Positions 1-6,537 of a stretch of DNA of 19,497 nucleotides are shown here, one piece after another. Where the stretch lies: NCBI GenBank assembly GCA_014871665.1, contig WGSL01000036.1, positions 1 through 19,497 on the forward strand, read 5' to 3'. A program made the position numbers and the translations under genes. How positions within the stretch are numbered: position 1 is the stretch's first letter; each line of letters opens with the position of its first letter. A model generated the notes under the pieces. The model saw nothing but the letters and a program-made list of their open reading frames with translations. It had not been told where the DNA came from and made no database searches. Source of the DNA: Collinsella sp. (lineage in GTDB: Bacteria; Actinomycetota; Coriobacteriia; Coriobacteriales; Coriobacteriaceae).

Positions 1-227
1 ATGGTGCCCTCGACGCGCGTACCCTCGATCAGATCATTCATGCGGTTGATGCAGCGCAAAAACGTCGACTTGCCGCAGCCCGAAGGGCCAATGAAGGCGG
101 TGATGGCGTTTTTGGCGATGTTGAGGTCGAGCCCCGTCAGCGCATGAAAGTCACCGTACCAAAAGTTGAAATCCTTGGCCGTGATGGCCGCTTGCTCCGG
201 CGTGGGAGCGGACTGATAGACGGACAT
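1..227 (-). CDS. pstB: Phosphate ABC transporter ATP-binding protein PstB (N-terminal part, cut by window edge)
   Basis: Only the first 75 codons are in the window; the gene runs off the left edge. PstB is the cytoplasmic ATPase that powers phosphate import through the PstC-PstA channel. The visible part carries the Walker A motif GPSGCGKST (about residues 47 to 55), followed by FLRCINRMNDL, which is characteristic of PstB within the ABC ATPase family. The ATG at 227 is preceded by AAGGAG (about 231-236) at good spacing. The stop of pstA lies 12 bases upstream, so the gene is the next member of the pst operon. The Walker B, signature and D-loop regions are outside the window, so intactness cannot be judged. 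A phoU gene often follows pstB but cannot be seen here. Confidence 0.95.
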   Translation of the reverse strand, partial: MSVYQSAPTPEQAAITAKDFNFWYGDFHALTGLDLNIAKNAITAFIGPSGCGKSTFLRCINRMNDLIEGTRVEGT

Positions 228-239
228 GGGACTCCTTAA

Positions 240-1145
240 CTAGCGGCGTTTGCGCGACAGATAACGCGCAAACAGGTTGAAGGCCAGAATAATCGCCATC
301 AGCAAAAGCGCAGTGCCGTAGGCTGCGTTCATGTTGATGCCGTCATTGGCAAGCAGATACAGGTGAACGGTCATGGGACGACCGGAATCGAGCGGCGAAA
401 TAGGCAGGTTGATGGCCTGACCCATGGTGTAGAGCACCACGGCGGTCTCGCCGATGGCGCGGCCGATGGCAAGCACGATGCCGGTGGCGATGCGGCCAAA
501 AGCCGAAGGAAGCACGATCTTGGAGACGACCTGCCACTTGGTGGCGCCCAGGCCATATGCACCCCAACGGATATAGCGCGGAACGGCGCGGATTGCCTCC
601 TCGGTGGTACGCATGACAATAGGCAGCATCAGAAGCGCCAGCGCCAGGGCGGCCGAAACCATCGAAAGACCCAGGCTCATAGCCTCGACAAACAAGGCAT
701 AGCCAAAGAGGCCCATAACAATGGAGGGCACCGAGGCCAGGGCATCGGCAGCATAGCGAATGATGCCGACGACTTTGCCCTGTTTGGCGTACTCGGCCAG
801 ATAGACCGCAGCCAGGACGGCAACCGGCGTGCAGATGAGCATGGCGAGCGCCGTCACGTAGATGGTCGAGACGATCGTGGGCCAAATGCCGCCCTCGGCG
901 TTGACGCCCTGCGGCCAGCCGAAGATAAAGTCGAGCGAGATATGCGGCAGGCCGTTGATGACCACGTAGGCGATGATGGCGATCAGCACCAGCGTGGTGA
1001 TATAGGCCGCGGCGCGAAACACGCCGAGCATGATCTTGTTGGAGAGGTCCTTGTTGATGCGGCCCTTCTTGCCATGGGAAAGGGCACGCTTGATGCGCTC
1101 GCGCGACGAGGTCGTATCGACCGTCGTGTCAACGGAATCGAACAT
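240..1145 (-). CDS. pstA: Phosphate ABC transporter permease PstA
   Basis: This 301-residue integral membrane permease is one half of the phosphate channel, paired with PstC. After a basic N-terminal cytoplasmic stretch of about 45 residues there are about six hydrophobic segments. The EAA loop that contacts the ATPase is seen as EEAIRAVPRYIRWGAYGLGATKWQ, followed by GRAIGETAVVLYTMG, both typical of PstA/PstC. The protein ends in a basic tail, YLSRKRR. The ATG at 1145 lies 3 bases after the pstC stop, with a purine-rich AGAGGGGG just upstream inside the end of pstC, so the two are almost certainly translated from one message. Length matches the family. PstA is distinguished from PstC by position and by the GQAINLPIS-type region after the EAA loop. 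Confidence 0.95.
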   Translation of the reverse strand: MFDSVDTTVDTTSSRERIKRALSHGKKGRINKDLSNKIMLGVFRAAAYITTLVLIAIIAYVVINGLPHISLDFIFGWPQGVNAEGGIWPTIVSTIYVTALAMLICTPVAVLAAVYLAEYAKQGKVVGIIRYAADALASVPSIVMGLFGYALFVEAMSLGLSMVSAALALALLMLPIVMRTTEEAIRAVPRYIRWGAYGLGATKWQVVSKIVLPSAFGRIATGIVLAIGRAIGETAVVLYTMGQAINLPISPLDSGRPMTVHLYLLANDGINMNAAYGTALLLMAIILAFNLFARYLSRKRR

Positions 1146-1148
1146 AGC

Positions 1149-2072
1149 CTACCCCCTCTTCTTGGAAATCAGGCGGACGATACCCACCAGTGCAGCGGAG
1201 ATGATAAACAGGACAACGCCCATGCCAAACAGAGCCGAGCGGTGCAGGCCCGAGGAATAACTCATATCGAGCGCGATCTGACTCGTGAGCGTTGAGATAG
1301 GGCTCGAGATGCTATCCGGAATGACCGGGGCGTTGCCCACGACCATCAGTACGGCCATGGTCTCACCGATGGCGCGACCCATACCCAAAACGATGGCGTC
1401 CACAATGCCCAGCTTGGCGGCCGGCAGCACGACTTTGTAGATGGTCTGCCACTTGGTGGCACCCATGGCATAGGATGCCTCGCGAATGCCCATGGGAATG
1501 GAATTGAGGGCATCGATGGTGAGCGTGGTGATGGTGGGAACGATCATGATGGCGAGCACGAACCACGCCGTCAGCGCGCCAAAGCCAAGACCGCCGGTCA
1601 GCTGCGCGATAAACGGACGGATGATGACCATGCCAAAGAAGCCGTAGATGATGGAGGGGATGCCCGCCAGCAGGTCGACGGCGGGGCTGATGAGCCTGCG
1701 CACGCGCTTGCTGGCGATCTCGACCAGATACACAGCCGTGCCCACACCCAGGGGCACACCCATGGCGAGCGCACCGACAGTCACCAGACCAGAACCCGCC
1801 AGCAGCGACATAATGCCGTAGTGGCCCTCAGAGGGTGCCCATGTAAAGCTAAAGAAGTCCGCCAGGCCGATGTCGGTAAAGACCGGCAGCGCCGAGTACG
1901 TGGTAAAGACAAAAATCAGGATGACGGTGACGACCGCCAAGAACGCGCAGGCAAAGAAGATCCACTGCAGCGCCTTCTCCTTAAGATAGGTGCTGCGCGA
2001 CACCAACGCCAACTCACGCTTTTTGGGCACCCGGGTCTCCTGCTCAATCTGGGGGGTTTCCTGTGCTTCCAC
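1149..2072 (-). CDS. pstC: Phosphate ABC transporter permease PstC
   Basis: This permease of about 307 residues partners PstA in the phosphate channel. A charged N-terminal region of about 30 residues is followed by about six membrane segments. The EAA loop is clear (REASYAMGATKWQTIYKVVLP), as is GRAIGETMAVLMVVGN after it. No ATG start is available; two GTG codons compete. GTG at 2072 sits 1 base after the pstS stop and about 9 bases from AAGGGGA, so I prefer it. GTG at 2081 would overlap pstS by 8 bases and abut the same purine tract, which is too close. The difference is only three residues. The position between pstS and pstA fits the canonical pstSCAB order. Confidence 0.94.
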   Translation of the reverse strand: MEAQETPQIEQETRVPKKRELALVSRSTYLKEKALQWIFFACAFLAVVTVILIFVFTTYSALPVFTDIGLADFFSFTWAPSEGHYGIMSLLAGSGLVTVGALAMGVPLGVGTAVYLVEIASKRVRRLISPAVDLLAGIPSIIYGFFGMVIIRPFIAQLTGGLGFGALTAWFVLAIMIVPTITTLTIDALNSIPMGIREASYAMGATKWQTIYKVVLPAAKLGIVDAIVLGMGRAIGETMAVLMVVGNAPVIPDSISSPISTLTSQIALDMSYSSGLHRSALFGMGVVLFIISAALVGIVRLISKKRG

Positions 2073-2073
2073 G

Positions 2074-2910
2074 CTACTCACTCCCCTTTCCGTCGTTGGT
2101 GACGGGAATAAAGCCCGCCTCGCGAATCTGCTTGTCCATCTTTTCGGACGTCACATAGTCGATGTAATCCTGCGCCTGCTGCGAAGGCGTCCCCTTCACA
2201 AAGAAGTAAAGGTCACGCGAGATGGGATAGCCGCCACTTGCGACCGTCTTCTCGGATGCCTCGACATGGTTGACCGAAACGGCCTTGACCGAGGTCTTGG
2301 CGTTGAGGCTCTCGACAAAACCCAGCGAGATGTAGCCAATGGCGCCACGCGAGCGAGACACGACATCGCGCACCTGGCCCGTGCCCGAAAGAACAGCCGA
2401 GCGGCGATCGAACGGCGTGCCGTCCATCACGATGGTACGGAAGGCCTCGCGCGTACCGGACGCCTCGTCGCGGTTGATAACCTGAATCTTCAGGTCCTCT
2501 CCGCCGACTTCTTTCCAGTTGGTAATCTTGCCGGCGTAAATATCGCGGAGCTGCTCGGTCGAGAGATTGTCGACCGGGTTGTCGTCGTTCACGATGACTG
2601 CAATGCCGTCGTGTGCGATAACGATAGGCGTCAGGCCCAAATCCTGCTCGTCGGCATTGAGGCCACGAGACGAGCTGGCGATGTCGGCGGTGCCGGCGCT
2701 AACAGCTTCGATGCCAGCAGATGAGCCAAGGCCGGAGACGAGCACGTCGATGCCGGTCTCTTCCTTAAAGCCCTCGGCCGCGATCTCGGCAATGGGAAGG
2801 CAGGTGGTCGAGCCGGCCACGGTAATAGAAGAAGTAGAAGATCCCGAGGAGCAGGCGCACAGCGTGAGCGCGAGCACTGCTGCACTCAGGACCGATGCGA
2901 TCTTTCTCAT
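2074..2910 (-). CDS. pstS: Phosphate-binding lipoprotein PstS
   Basis: This is a 278-residue extracellular solute-binding protein that captures phosphate and delivers it to PstC-PstA. The N-terminus is a lipoprotein signal peptide: MRK, a hydrophobic run, then lipobox LCAC with the lipidated cysteine at residue 20, followed by a Ser/Gly/Thr linker. Phosphate-binding signatures include TVAGSTTCLP, SSSRGL, IAHDGIAVIVN and NRDEASGTREAF. The ATG at 2910 overlaps the TGA stop of pgeF as ATGA, and there is no purine-rich ribosome-binding site upstream, only a GTGAT stretch. Translation therefore probably depends on reinitiation after pgeF. A longer reading to 3102 would lie inside pgeF and destroy the signal peptide position, so it was not used. 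Confidence 0.95.
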   Translation of the reverse strand: MRKIASVLSAAVLALTLCACSSGSSTSSITVAGSTTCLPIAEIAAEGFKEETGIDVLVSGLGSSAGIEAVSAGTADIASSSRGLNADEQDLGLTPIVIAHDGIAVIVNDDNPVDNLSTEQLRDIYAGKITNWKEVGGEDLKIQVINRDEASGTREAFRTIVMDGTPFDRRSAVLSGTGQVRDVVSRSRGAIGYISLGFVESLNAKTSVKAVSVNHVEASEKTVASGGYPISRDLYFFVKGTPSQQAQDYIDYVTSEKMDKQIREAGFIPVTNDGKGSE

Positions 2911-3707
2911 AGCATCACGCCGATCGCAGCATGGCGCCCACAGGTCCCGCCCTCGTTGCGATAGGAATAAAAGCGGTCGTTTTGACGCACGGTGGAAAGT
3001 TTGGTGTCCACAATGCCATTCACATCGACACCGGCATCCACCAGCGCCTCGCGAATGGCGGCGGAAAGATCGAGCATACGGGAAGCGGTAGCATCGATGC
3101 ACGCGAACTCGGCGGCAAAGCGATCCATAAGTTCTTGGGACACCTCATACTCGTCGCCCAGGATATGGGGCCCAATATAAGCAGAGATGTCCTCCGGCGT
3201 GCAGCCAGCCGCCTCGCAGAGTGCTTGGCAGGCCTTGGCGGAAATGCGTGCAATCGTGCCCTTCCAGCCAGAATGCACCACGGCAAAGCCGCCGGGAGCC
3301 ACCAGCACCACGGGAACACAATCGGCAAAGCAGAGCATCACGGGCACCTTATGCGCCGTGCAGACGAGGGCATCACAGCCCTCGGCAATCTGCTCACGAA
3401 TGTTCTCGAGATCTTCGGCGCCGTTCGAGGTCACCGTCACGACATGGTCACCGTGTACTTGATTGGGGACAAGCAAGTTGTGCTCGCACTCGGCGGCACC
3501 CATGGCCTCGAGTACGCGGCGACGATTTTCTTGAACGGTAAAGGGGTCATCGCCAACATGCGAGCCCAGATTGAGCGAGGAGTACGCATCTTCGGAAACG
3601 CCACCGGTGCGCTCGGTAAAGGCAAAGCGGACATCGTGCGTCGCGCCCTCTACCAACGTAACTCCATCATGGTCGACACGCGAAACGTTGTCCGCACGTG
3701 CTGCCAT
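2907..3707 (-). CDS. pgeF: Peptidoglycan editing factor PgeF (YfiH/laccase-domain, CNF1-like fold)
   Basis: This 266-residue cytoplasmic protein belongs to the YfiH/DUF152 family. The E. coli member removes wrongly incorporated serine from UDP-MurNAc-peptide precursors; family members also show multicopper polyphenol oxidase or purine nucleoside activities in vitro. The three metal-binding residues can be placed: His85 in NQVHGD, Cys130 in FADCVPV and His145 in VVHSGWKGT. FTERTGGVS near the N-terminus and DNRFYSYR-like FYSYRNEGG near the C-terminus are also family features. The start at 3707 is fixed by a perfect AGGAGG seven bases upstream; an upstream extension to 3899 would run back into the terminator region. 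The gene follows ftsZ as in many Actinobacteria, but here a terminator separates it from ftsZ and it leads the pst operon, sharing ATGA with pstS. Confidence 0.93.
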   Translation of the reverse strand: MAARADNVSRVDHDGVTLVEGATHDVRFAFTERTGGVSEDAYSSLNLGSHVGDDPFTVQENRRRVLEAMGAAECEHNLLVPNQVHGDHVVTVTSNGAEDLENIREQIAEGCDALVCTAHKVPVMLCFADCVPVVLVAPGGFAVVHSGWKGTIARISAKACQALCEAAGCTPEDISAYIGPHILGDEYEVSQELMDRFAAEFACIDATASRMLDLSAAIREALVDAGVDVNGIVDTKLSTVRQNDRFYSYRNEGGTCGRHAAIGVML

Positions 3708-3728
3708 ACTAAAGCCTCCTAATAACAC

Positions 3729-3778
3729 AAGTATCGCGGCGAAGCCGCAGCAGTCCGTGTCATACGGCTGCCATACTT
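3729..3778 (-). promoter_or_regulatory. Candidate structured 5' leader RNA (three-way junction) of the pgeF-pst message
   Basis: Read on the minus strand, AAGUAU (3778-3773) pairs perfectly with AUACUU (3734-3729). Inside are two hairpins: one pairs GCAG/CUGC and CCGU/ACGG (3771-3764 with 3758-3750, one bulged A at 3754, loop 3763-3759), the other pairs GCGGC with GCCGC (3748-3744 with 3740-3736, UUC loop). Only single bases (3772, 3749, 3735) lie at the junction. The structure would begin almost exactly at the start predicted from the -10 at 3791-3786 and ends 8 bases before AGGAGG. It matches no riboswitch family that I recognise; folding was done by eye. Confidence 0.5.
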
Positions 3779-3791
3779 CTTTAAAAGTATA
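3773..3791 (-). promoter_or_regulatory. Candidate -10 element overlapped by an inverted repeat, upstream of pgeF
   Basis: TATACT (3791-3786) is a five-of-six match to the -10 consensus and lies about 80 bases upstream of the pgeF start. The spot 17 bases further upstream holds no good TTGACA-like hexamer, as expected for an activator-dependent promoter. The -10 overlaps a perfect inverted repeat, ATACTT / AAGTAT (arms 3790-3785 and 3778-3773, 6-base spacer), which could be an operator at the start point. Assignment is by inspection only. Confidence 0.45.
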
Positions 3792-3806
3792 CCCGCAGCG
3801 GTAGGG

Positions 3807-3828
3807 ACCAAACGTAAAGGGAACGTAA
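3807..3828 (-). promoter_or_regulatory. Tandem 11-bp direct repeat resembling a PHO box
   Basis: On the minus strand two exact TTACGTT copies (3828-3822 and 3817-3811) are separated by four bases, giving an 11-bp period. This is the geometry of PhoB/PhoP-family sites, which bind as tandem dimers to 11-bp direct repeats. The pair lies 19 bases upstream of the TATACT at 3791-3786, about where a -35 would be. The downstream genes are pgeF-pstSCAB, the classic phosphate-regulated operon. The bases are not the E. coli or Streptomyces consensus, so the link to a PhoP protein is an inference from spacing and context. Confidence 0.5.
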
Positions 3829-3843
3829 GGAGATTGGAGGCTT

Positions 3844-3857
3844 TCGTTTACAAACGA
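3844..3857. repeat. Short inverted repeat between the ftsZ terminator and the pgeF promoter
   Basis: TCGTTT and AAACGA flank two bases, giving a 14-bp near-palindrome just downstream of the ftsZ terminator and upstream of the tandem repeats. It is too tight a loop for a good RNA hairpin and looks more like a DNA-binding site, but a chance palindrome of this size is possible. Confidence 0.3.
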
Positions 3858-3862
3858 GAAAC

Positions 3863-3891
3863 AAAAAGGGCGCATCCATACGGACGCGCCC
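3863..3891 (-). terminator. Rho-independent terminator after ftsZ
   Basis: On the minus strand GGGCGCGTCC (3891-3882) pairs with GGATGCGCCC (3877-3868): ten consecutive pairs including one G-T, a four-base GTAT loop, then TTTTT (3867-3863). It begins 26 bases after the ftsZ stop. It is the only strong intrinsic terminator seen in the window and marks the end of the dcw cluster, separating it from pgeF-pst. Confidence 0.9.
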
Positions 3892-3917
3892 CTGTGCAAA
3901 ACAATGCGAAGAACGAC

Positions 3918-5072
3918 TTAGAAGCTGCCGCGCTTGAGGAAGTCGGGAAGCTCAAACTGATCGTTGCCAAAGTTGGGCAGCTCGGTACCACCGACGTTGC
4001 GAGTCGGGGCAGCCTGAGCGGGGCTGGCAGCCGGAGCAGTGCGCTGCGGCTCAGCAGAAGCAGCAGCCTTGCTCTGGGACTGCTGGGCAGCGAAGAGCTC
4101 GTCCTGACGGTTGACGTTGGAGTCGGAGAAGCCCGTAGCGATAACGGTGATGCGCACCTGGTCGCCCAGGGACTCGTCAACAACGGTACCGAAGATGATG
4201 TTGGCCTCGGGGTCGACAGCATTGGCGACAACGTCGGCGGCGTCGCTGATCTCCTGGATGCCCAGGTCCTTGGAGCCGGCGATGGAAAGCAGGACGCGCG
4301 TGGCGCCATCGATGGAGCTCTCGAGCAGCGGACTGGAGATAGCCTGCTGGGCAGCGTCGACGGCACGGGTGTCCCCAGAAGCGGTACCGATACCCATCAT
4401 GGCGGTACCGGCCTGCTTCATGATGGTCTTAACATCGGCGAAGTCCAGGTTGATGATACCCGGGACGGTGATGAGGTCGGTGATGCCTTGGGTGCCCTGA
4501 GAAAGGACGCCATCGGCAATTGCGAAGGCCTCGAGCATCGTGGTCTTCTTCTCGGCGATGTCGAGCAGCTTGTCGTTAGGGATAACGATCATGGTGTCAA
4601 CGCAATCGGAGAGGGTCTTGATGCCCTCCTCGGCGCTCTTCTTGCGCTTGCGACCCTCGAAGGTAAAGGGCTTGGTCACGACGGCGACGGTCAGCGCGCC
4701 GACCTCGTTCATCGCGATATCGGCAACGATGGGAGCGGCGCCGGTACCGGTACCACCACCCTCGCCGCAGGTGATGAACACCATGTCGGCGCCAGCGAGC
4801 GCCTCGGCGATATCGTCGCGGGACTCATCGGCAGCCTTGCGGCCAACCTCGGGGTTGGCGCCGGCGCCCAGGCCGCGGGTAAGGTCGGTGCCGATGTGCA
4901 CCTTGATATCGGCATCAGAGATCGCGAGCGCCTGAGCATCGGTGTTGATGGCAACAAACTCGACGCCGCGGATGCCCTCTTCGATCATTCGATTGACCGC
5001 GTTGGTACCGCCGCCGCCGACGCCGACCACCTTAATGACGGCAAGGTAGTTGTTGATCTCTGTCTCGTGCAT
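3918..5072 (-). CDS. ftsZ: Cell division GTPase FtsZ
   Basis: This is the 384-residue tubulin homologue that polymerises at midcell and recruits the divisome. The nucleotide-binding GGGGTNAVNRM is at residues 19 to 29, the tubulin signature GEGGGTGTG at 103 to 111, and the T7 catalytic loop NLDFAD at 208 to 213. From about residue 317 a Gln/Ala/Ser/Pro-rich linker leads to a C-terminal peptide, DQFELPDFLKRGSF (371 to 384), which binds membrane tethers in the family. The ATG at 5072 has GGAGGA five bases upstream; an earlier ATG at 5102 would add ten residues and lacks such a site. The gene follows ftsQ after 199 bp with no ftsA between, and ends in a strong terminator. Confidence 0.98.
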   Translation of the reverse strand: MHETEINNYLAVIKVVGVGGGGTNAVNRMIEEGIRGVEFVAINTDAQALAISDADIKVHIGTDLTRGLGAGANPEVGRKAADESRDDIAEALAGADMVFITCGEGGGTGTGAAPIVADIAMNEVGALTVAVVTKPFTFEGRKRKKSAEEGIKTLSDCVDTMIVIPNDKLLDIAEKKTTMLEAFAIADGVLSQGTQGITDLITVPGIINLDFADVKTIMKQAGTAMMGIGTASGDTRAVDAAQQAISSPLLESSIDGATRVLLSIAGSKDLGIQEISDAADVVANAVDPEANIIFGTVVDESLGDQVRITVIATGFSDSNVNRQDELFAAQQSQSKAAASAEPQRTAPAASPAQAAPTRNVGGTELPNFGNDQFELPDFLKRGSF

Positions 5073-5271
5073 GTCGGTCCTCCGAACAAAGGTTATAGCC
5101 ATAGCATGGGTTGACCCCTGCGCACATTAACCTTCAGGTTGAAAGTAAATGCAAAGGTAAACCGTATTATGTTTGCACATTATGAGTGTTTCAGTCAAAT
5201 AATTGACCGTGAAAACCAAACAAACCAGATAAACGGCGTGGTATGGCCCCTTAACAAAGCCGTTTAGGATG
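5073..5271 (-). promoter_or_regulatory. AT-rich ftsQ-ftsZ intergenic region, likely site of an ftsZ promoter
   Basis: This 199-bp gap is visibly richer in A+T than its surroundings. On the minus strand it holds -10-like hexamers CATAAT (twice, around 5163-5187) and TATAAC (5097-5092, close to the ftsZ ribosome-binding site), and a TTGACT at about 5198-5193. No pair of hexamers has ideal 16 to 18-base spacing, so I cannot name a single promoter. Two short palindromes, GTCAA-N4-TTGAC (5194-5207) and AACCT-N2-AGGTT (5129-5140), may be operator sites. FtsZ commonly has its own promoters in the family, which makes regulation here plausible. Confidence 0.4.
5231..5265 (-). terminator. Weak hairpin after ftsQ, possible attenuator
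   Basis: AAACGGC (5265-5259) and GCCGTTT (5237-5231) form a perfect 7-bp stem starting six bases past the ftsQ stop. It is followed on the minus strand by a T-rich but interrupted stretch. The 21-base loop and broken T-tract make it much weaker than the terminator after ftsZ, so it may be a partial terminator, a message-stability element, or chance. Confidence 0.3.
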
Positions 5272-6537
5272 CTAGGCGGTCGGTGCGTTCCTAAACGTGT
5301 AGTTGCCCGGAGAGCGCACATTGATATAGGTTACGCCCTCTACCTGCGAAAGCAGCTTGGTCACGATACGTTCTTTCTTGGCGATATCGTCCGAATCGCC
5401 CAGCGACACCTCGACGCCGTTGTCGAGATTTGCCGAGATAGCCTCAACGGAAGGCGTGGAAATATCCTTCACTTGGCCCAAGAACTCGCTCGAAAAGCCG
5501 CGTGCGTAATCCAGGCCGGCCTTGACGGCCTTGGAGCTCACCGCCCGACCCGAAACCGGTGCGACATCGGCCGAGACATCAGTCAACGGCACGGCGCCGT
5601 AGTGCTTGGCAAGCGCCAGGGCCGCATCGATGCCGGTCAGGGTGTTGGCACCCTCCCCCGATGTAATGACGTTCCCCTGGTCGTCCACCTCGACAGACGT
5701 CGACAGCGGAGCGATCCAGGTGTCATCGTCTCCGATAGCCCAGGCAAGGTCGTCGGAGCTGATATACGCAATGGCGATAACTTTACGCTCCGTCGGCGTG
5801 ATGATAAGCGTATGGGGAAACTGGCGCTGGACATCCACACCCGAGACCCACGGGTTTTGCTTGAGGCCCTCGGTAATCTGATCGGGATCCACGTTAAAGA
5901 GCGACGTGTTCTCGGGAAGACTGATGAGCTGCATGGCGTCGTGCTTGGTCACATGCTCGCTGCCATGAATCTGAATATCGGTGGCGGCGAACAAGCCGGA
6001 GTTGATGACGACGATGGCAACAATGGCAAGTACGGCCAAGGCTGCCAGGATGCCGCCCGCGATTTTGCCCTTACCTTTAATGGCAGAAGCGACGTCGGTC
6101 GTCTTGCTTGCCATGGCACCAAGCGATGACAGAGGATTGATGCCCTTTTTTGCCGAAGACGCCTTGGCAGCGGGCACCGATGTCAGTGAACGCGGCTTAG
6201 CGCCAGCCAACGTACGGCCGGCATGCGGCGCACGAGCTCCCAGCGAAGGTCTGGGCGTCGCCATGGGTCGGGAGGTCTTGGTGCCCATCGCCGGCTTGGG
6301 CGTCACTGAAGGACGCGGAGCCGGACGACTCGTCTTTTTAGAAGCGGGGCGTCCTCCCAGCTGCGAGCCGACGACCGGGCGCTTGGCAGGACGAACGGGC
6401 CCAACAGACTTGGAGGGCATGGCGGGCTTATGTTGAGGCTGGGCAGGTGCGCCGGAACGCCCTCCGGCGCGGCGGAAGGTTGGTTTCGATGCTCTAGAAG
6501 CCGAGGAATTTAACTTCCGGTCTGAGCTCGATGCCAT
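5272..6537 (-). CDS. ftsQ: Cell division protein FtsQ/DivIB
   Basis: This 421-residue bitopic membrane protein bridges early and late divisome components with FtsL and partners. Residues 1 to 158 form a cytoplasmic low-complexity tail rich in Pro, Ala, Ser, Arg and Lys; I count 32 Lys/Arg and only 2 Asp/Glu. A single membrane segment (about 159 to 180) is followed by an FtsQ-type POTRA domain (about 185 to 255, with the family-like NPWVSGVDVQRQFPHTLIITPTERK) and a beta domain to the end. The tail makes it clearly longer than the 250 to 300 residues usual in the family. The ATG at 6537 has a purine tract (AAGGTGAGGGAGG) upstream and overlaps the end of murB by 44 bases. The next in-frame ATG, about 40 codons on, cannot be excluded. 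Confidence 0.93.
   Translation of the reverse strand: MASSSDRKLNSSASRASKPTFRRAGGRSGAPAQPQHKPAMPSKSVGPVRPAKRPVVGSQLGGRPASKKTSRPAPRPSVTPKPAMGTKTSRPMATPRPSLGARAPHAGRTLAGAKPRSLTSVPAAKASSAKKGINPLSSLGAMASKTTDVASAIKGKGKIAGGILAALAVLAIVAIVVINSGLFAATDIQIHGSEHVTKHDAMQLISLPENTSLFNVDPDQITEGLKQNPWVSGVDVQRQFPHTLIITPTERKVIAIAYISSDDLAWAIGDDDTWIAPLSTSVEVDDQGNVITSGEGANTLTGIDAALALAKHYGAVPLTDVSADVAPVSGRAVSSKAVKAGLDYARGFSSEFLGQVKDISTPSVEAISANLDNGVEVSLGDSDDIAKKERIVTKLLSQVEGVTYINVRSPGNYTFRNAPTA

Noticed and set aside
3708..3899. An N-terminal extension of pgeF reaching back to 3899
   Set aside because: It would encode 64 extra residues unlike the family and cover the ftsZ terminator arm, tandem repeats and -10; the AGGAGG before 3707 fixes the start.
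3834..5114. A 426-codon plus-strand frame opposite ftsZ
   Set aside because: It is the in-register reverse complement of ftsZ codons and reads through the ftsZ terminator; composition is Gly/Asp/Leu repetitive and no domain is recognisable.
5203..5235. A possible plus-strand promoter starting with TTGACC
   Set aside because: No -10 at proper spacing and no plus-strand gene to drive.
5127..5321. A 64-codon minus-strand frame across the ftsQ end and the ftsZ upstream gap
   Set aside because: No ribosome-binding site precedes its start, it overlaps ftsQ, and its hydrophobic stretch is what translated AT-rich intergenic DNA often gives.
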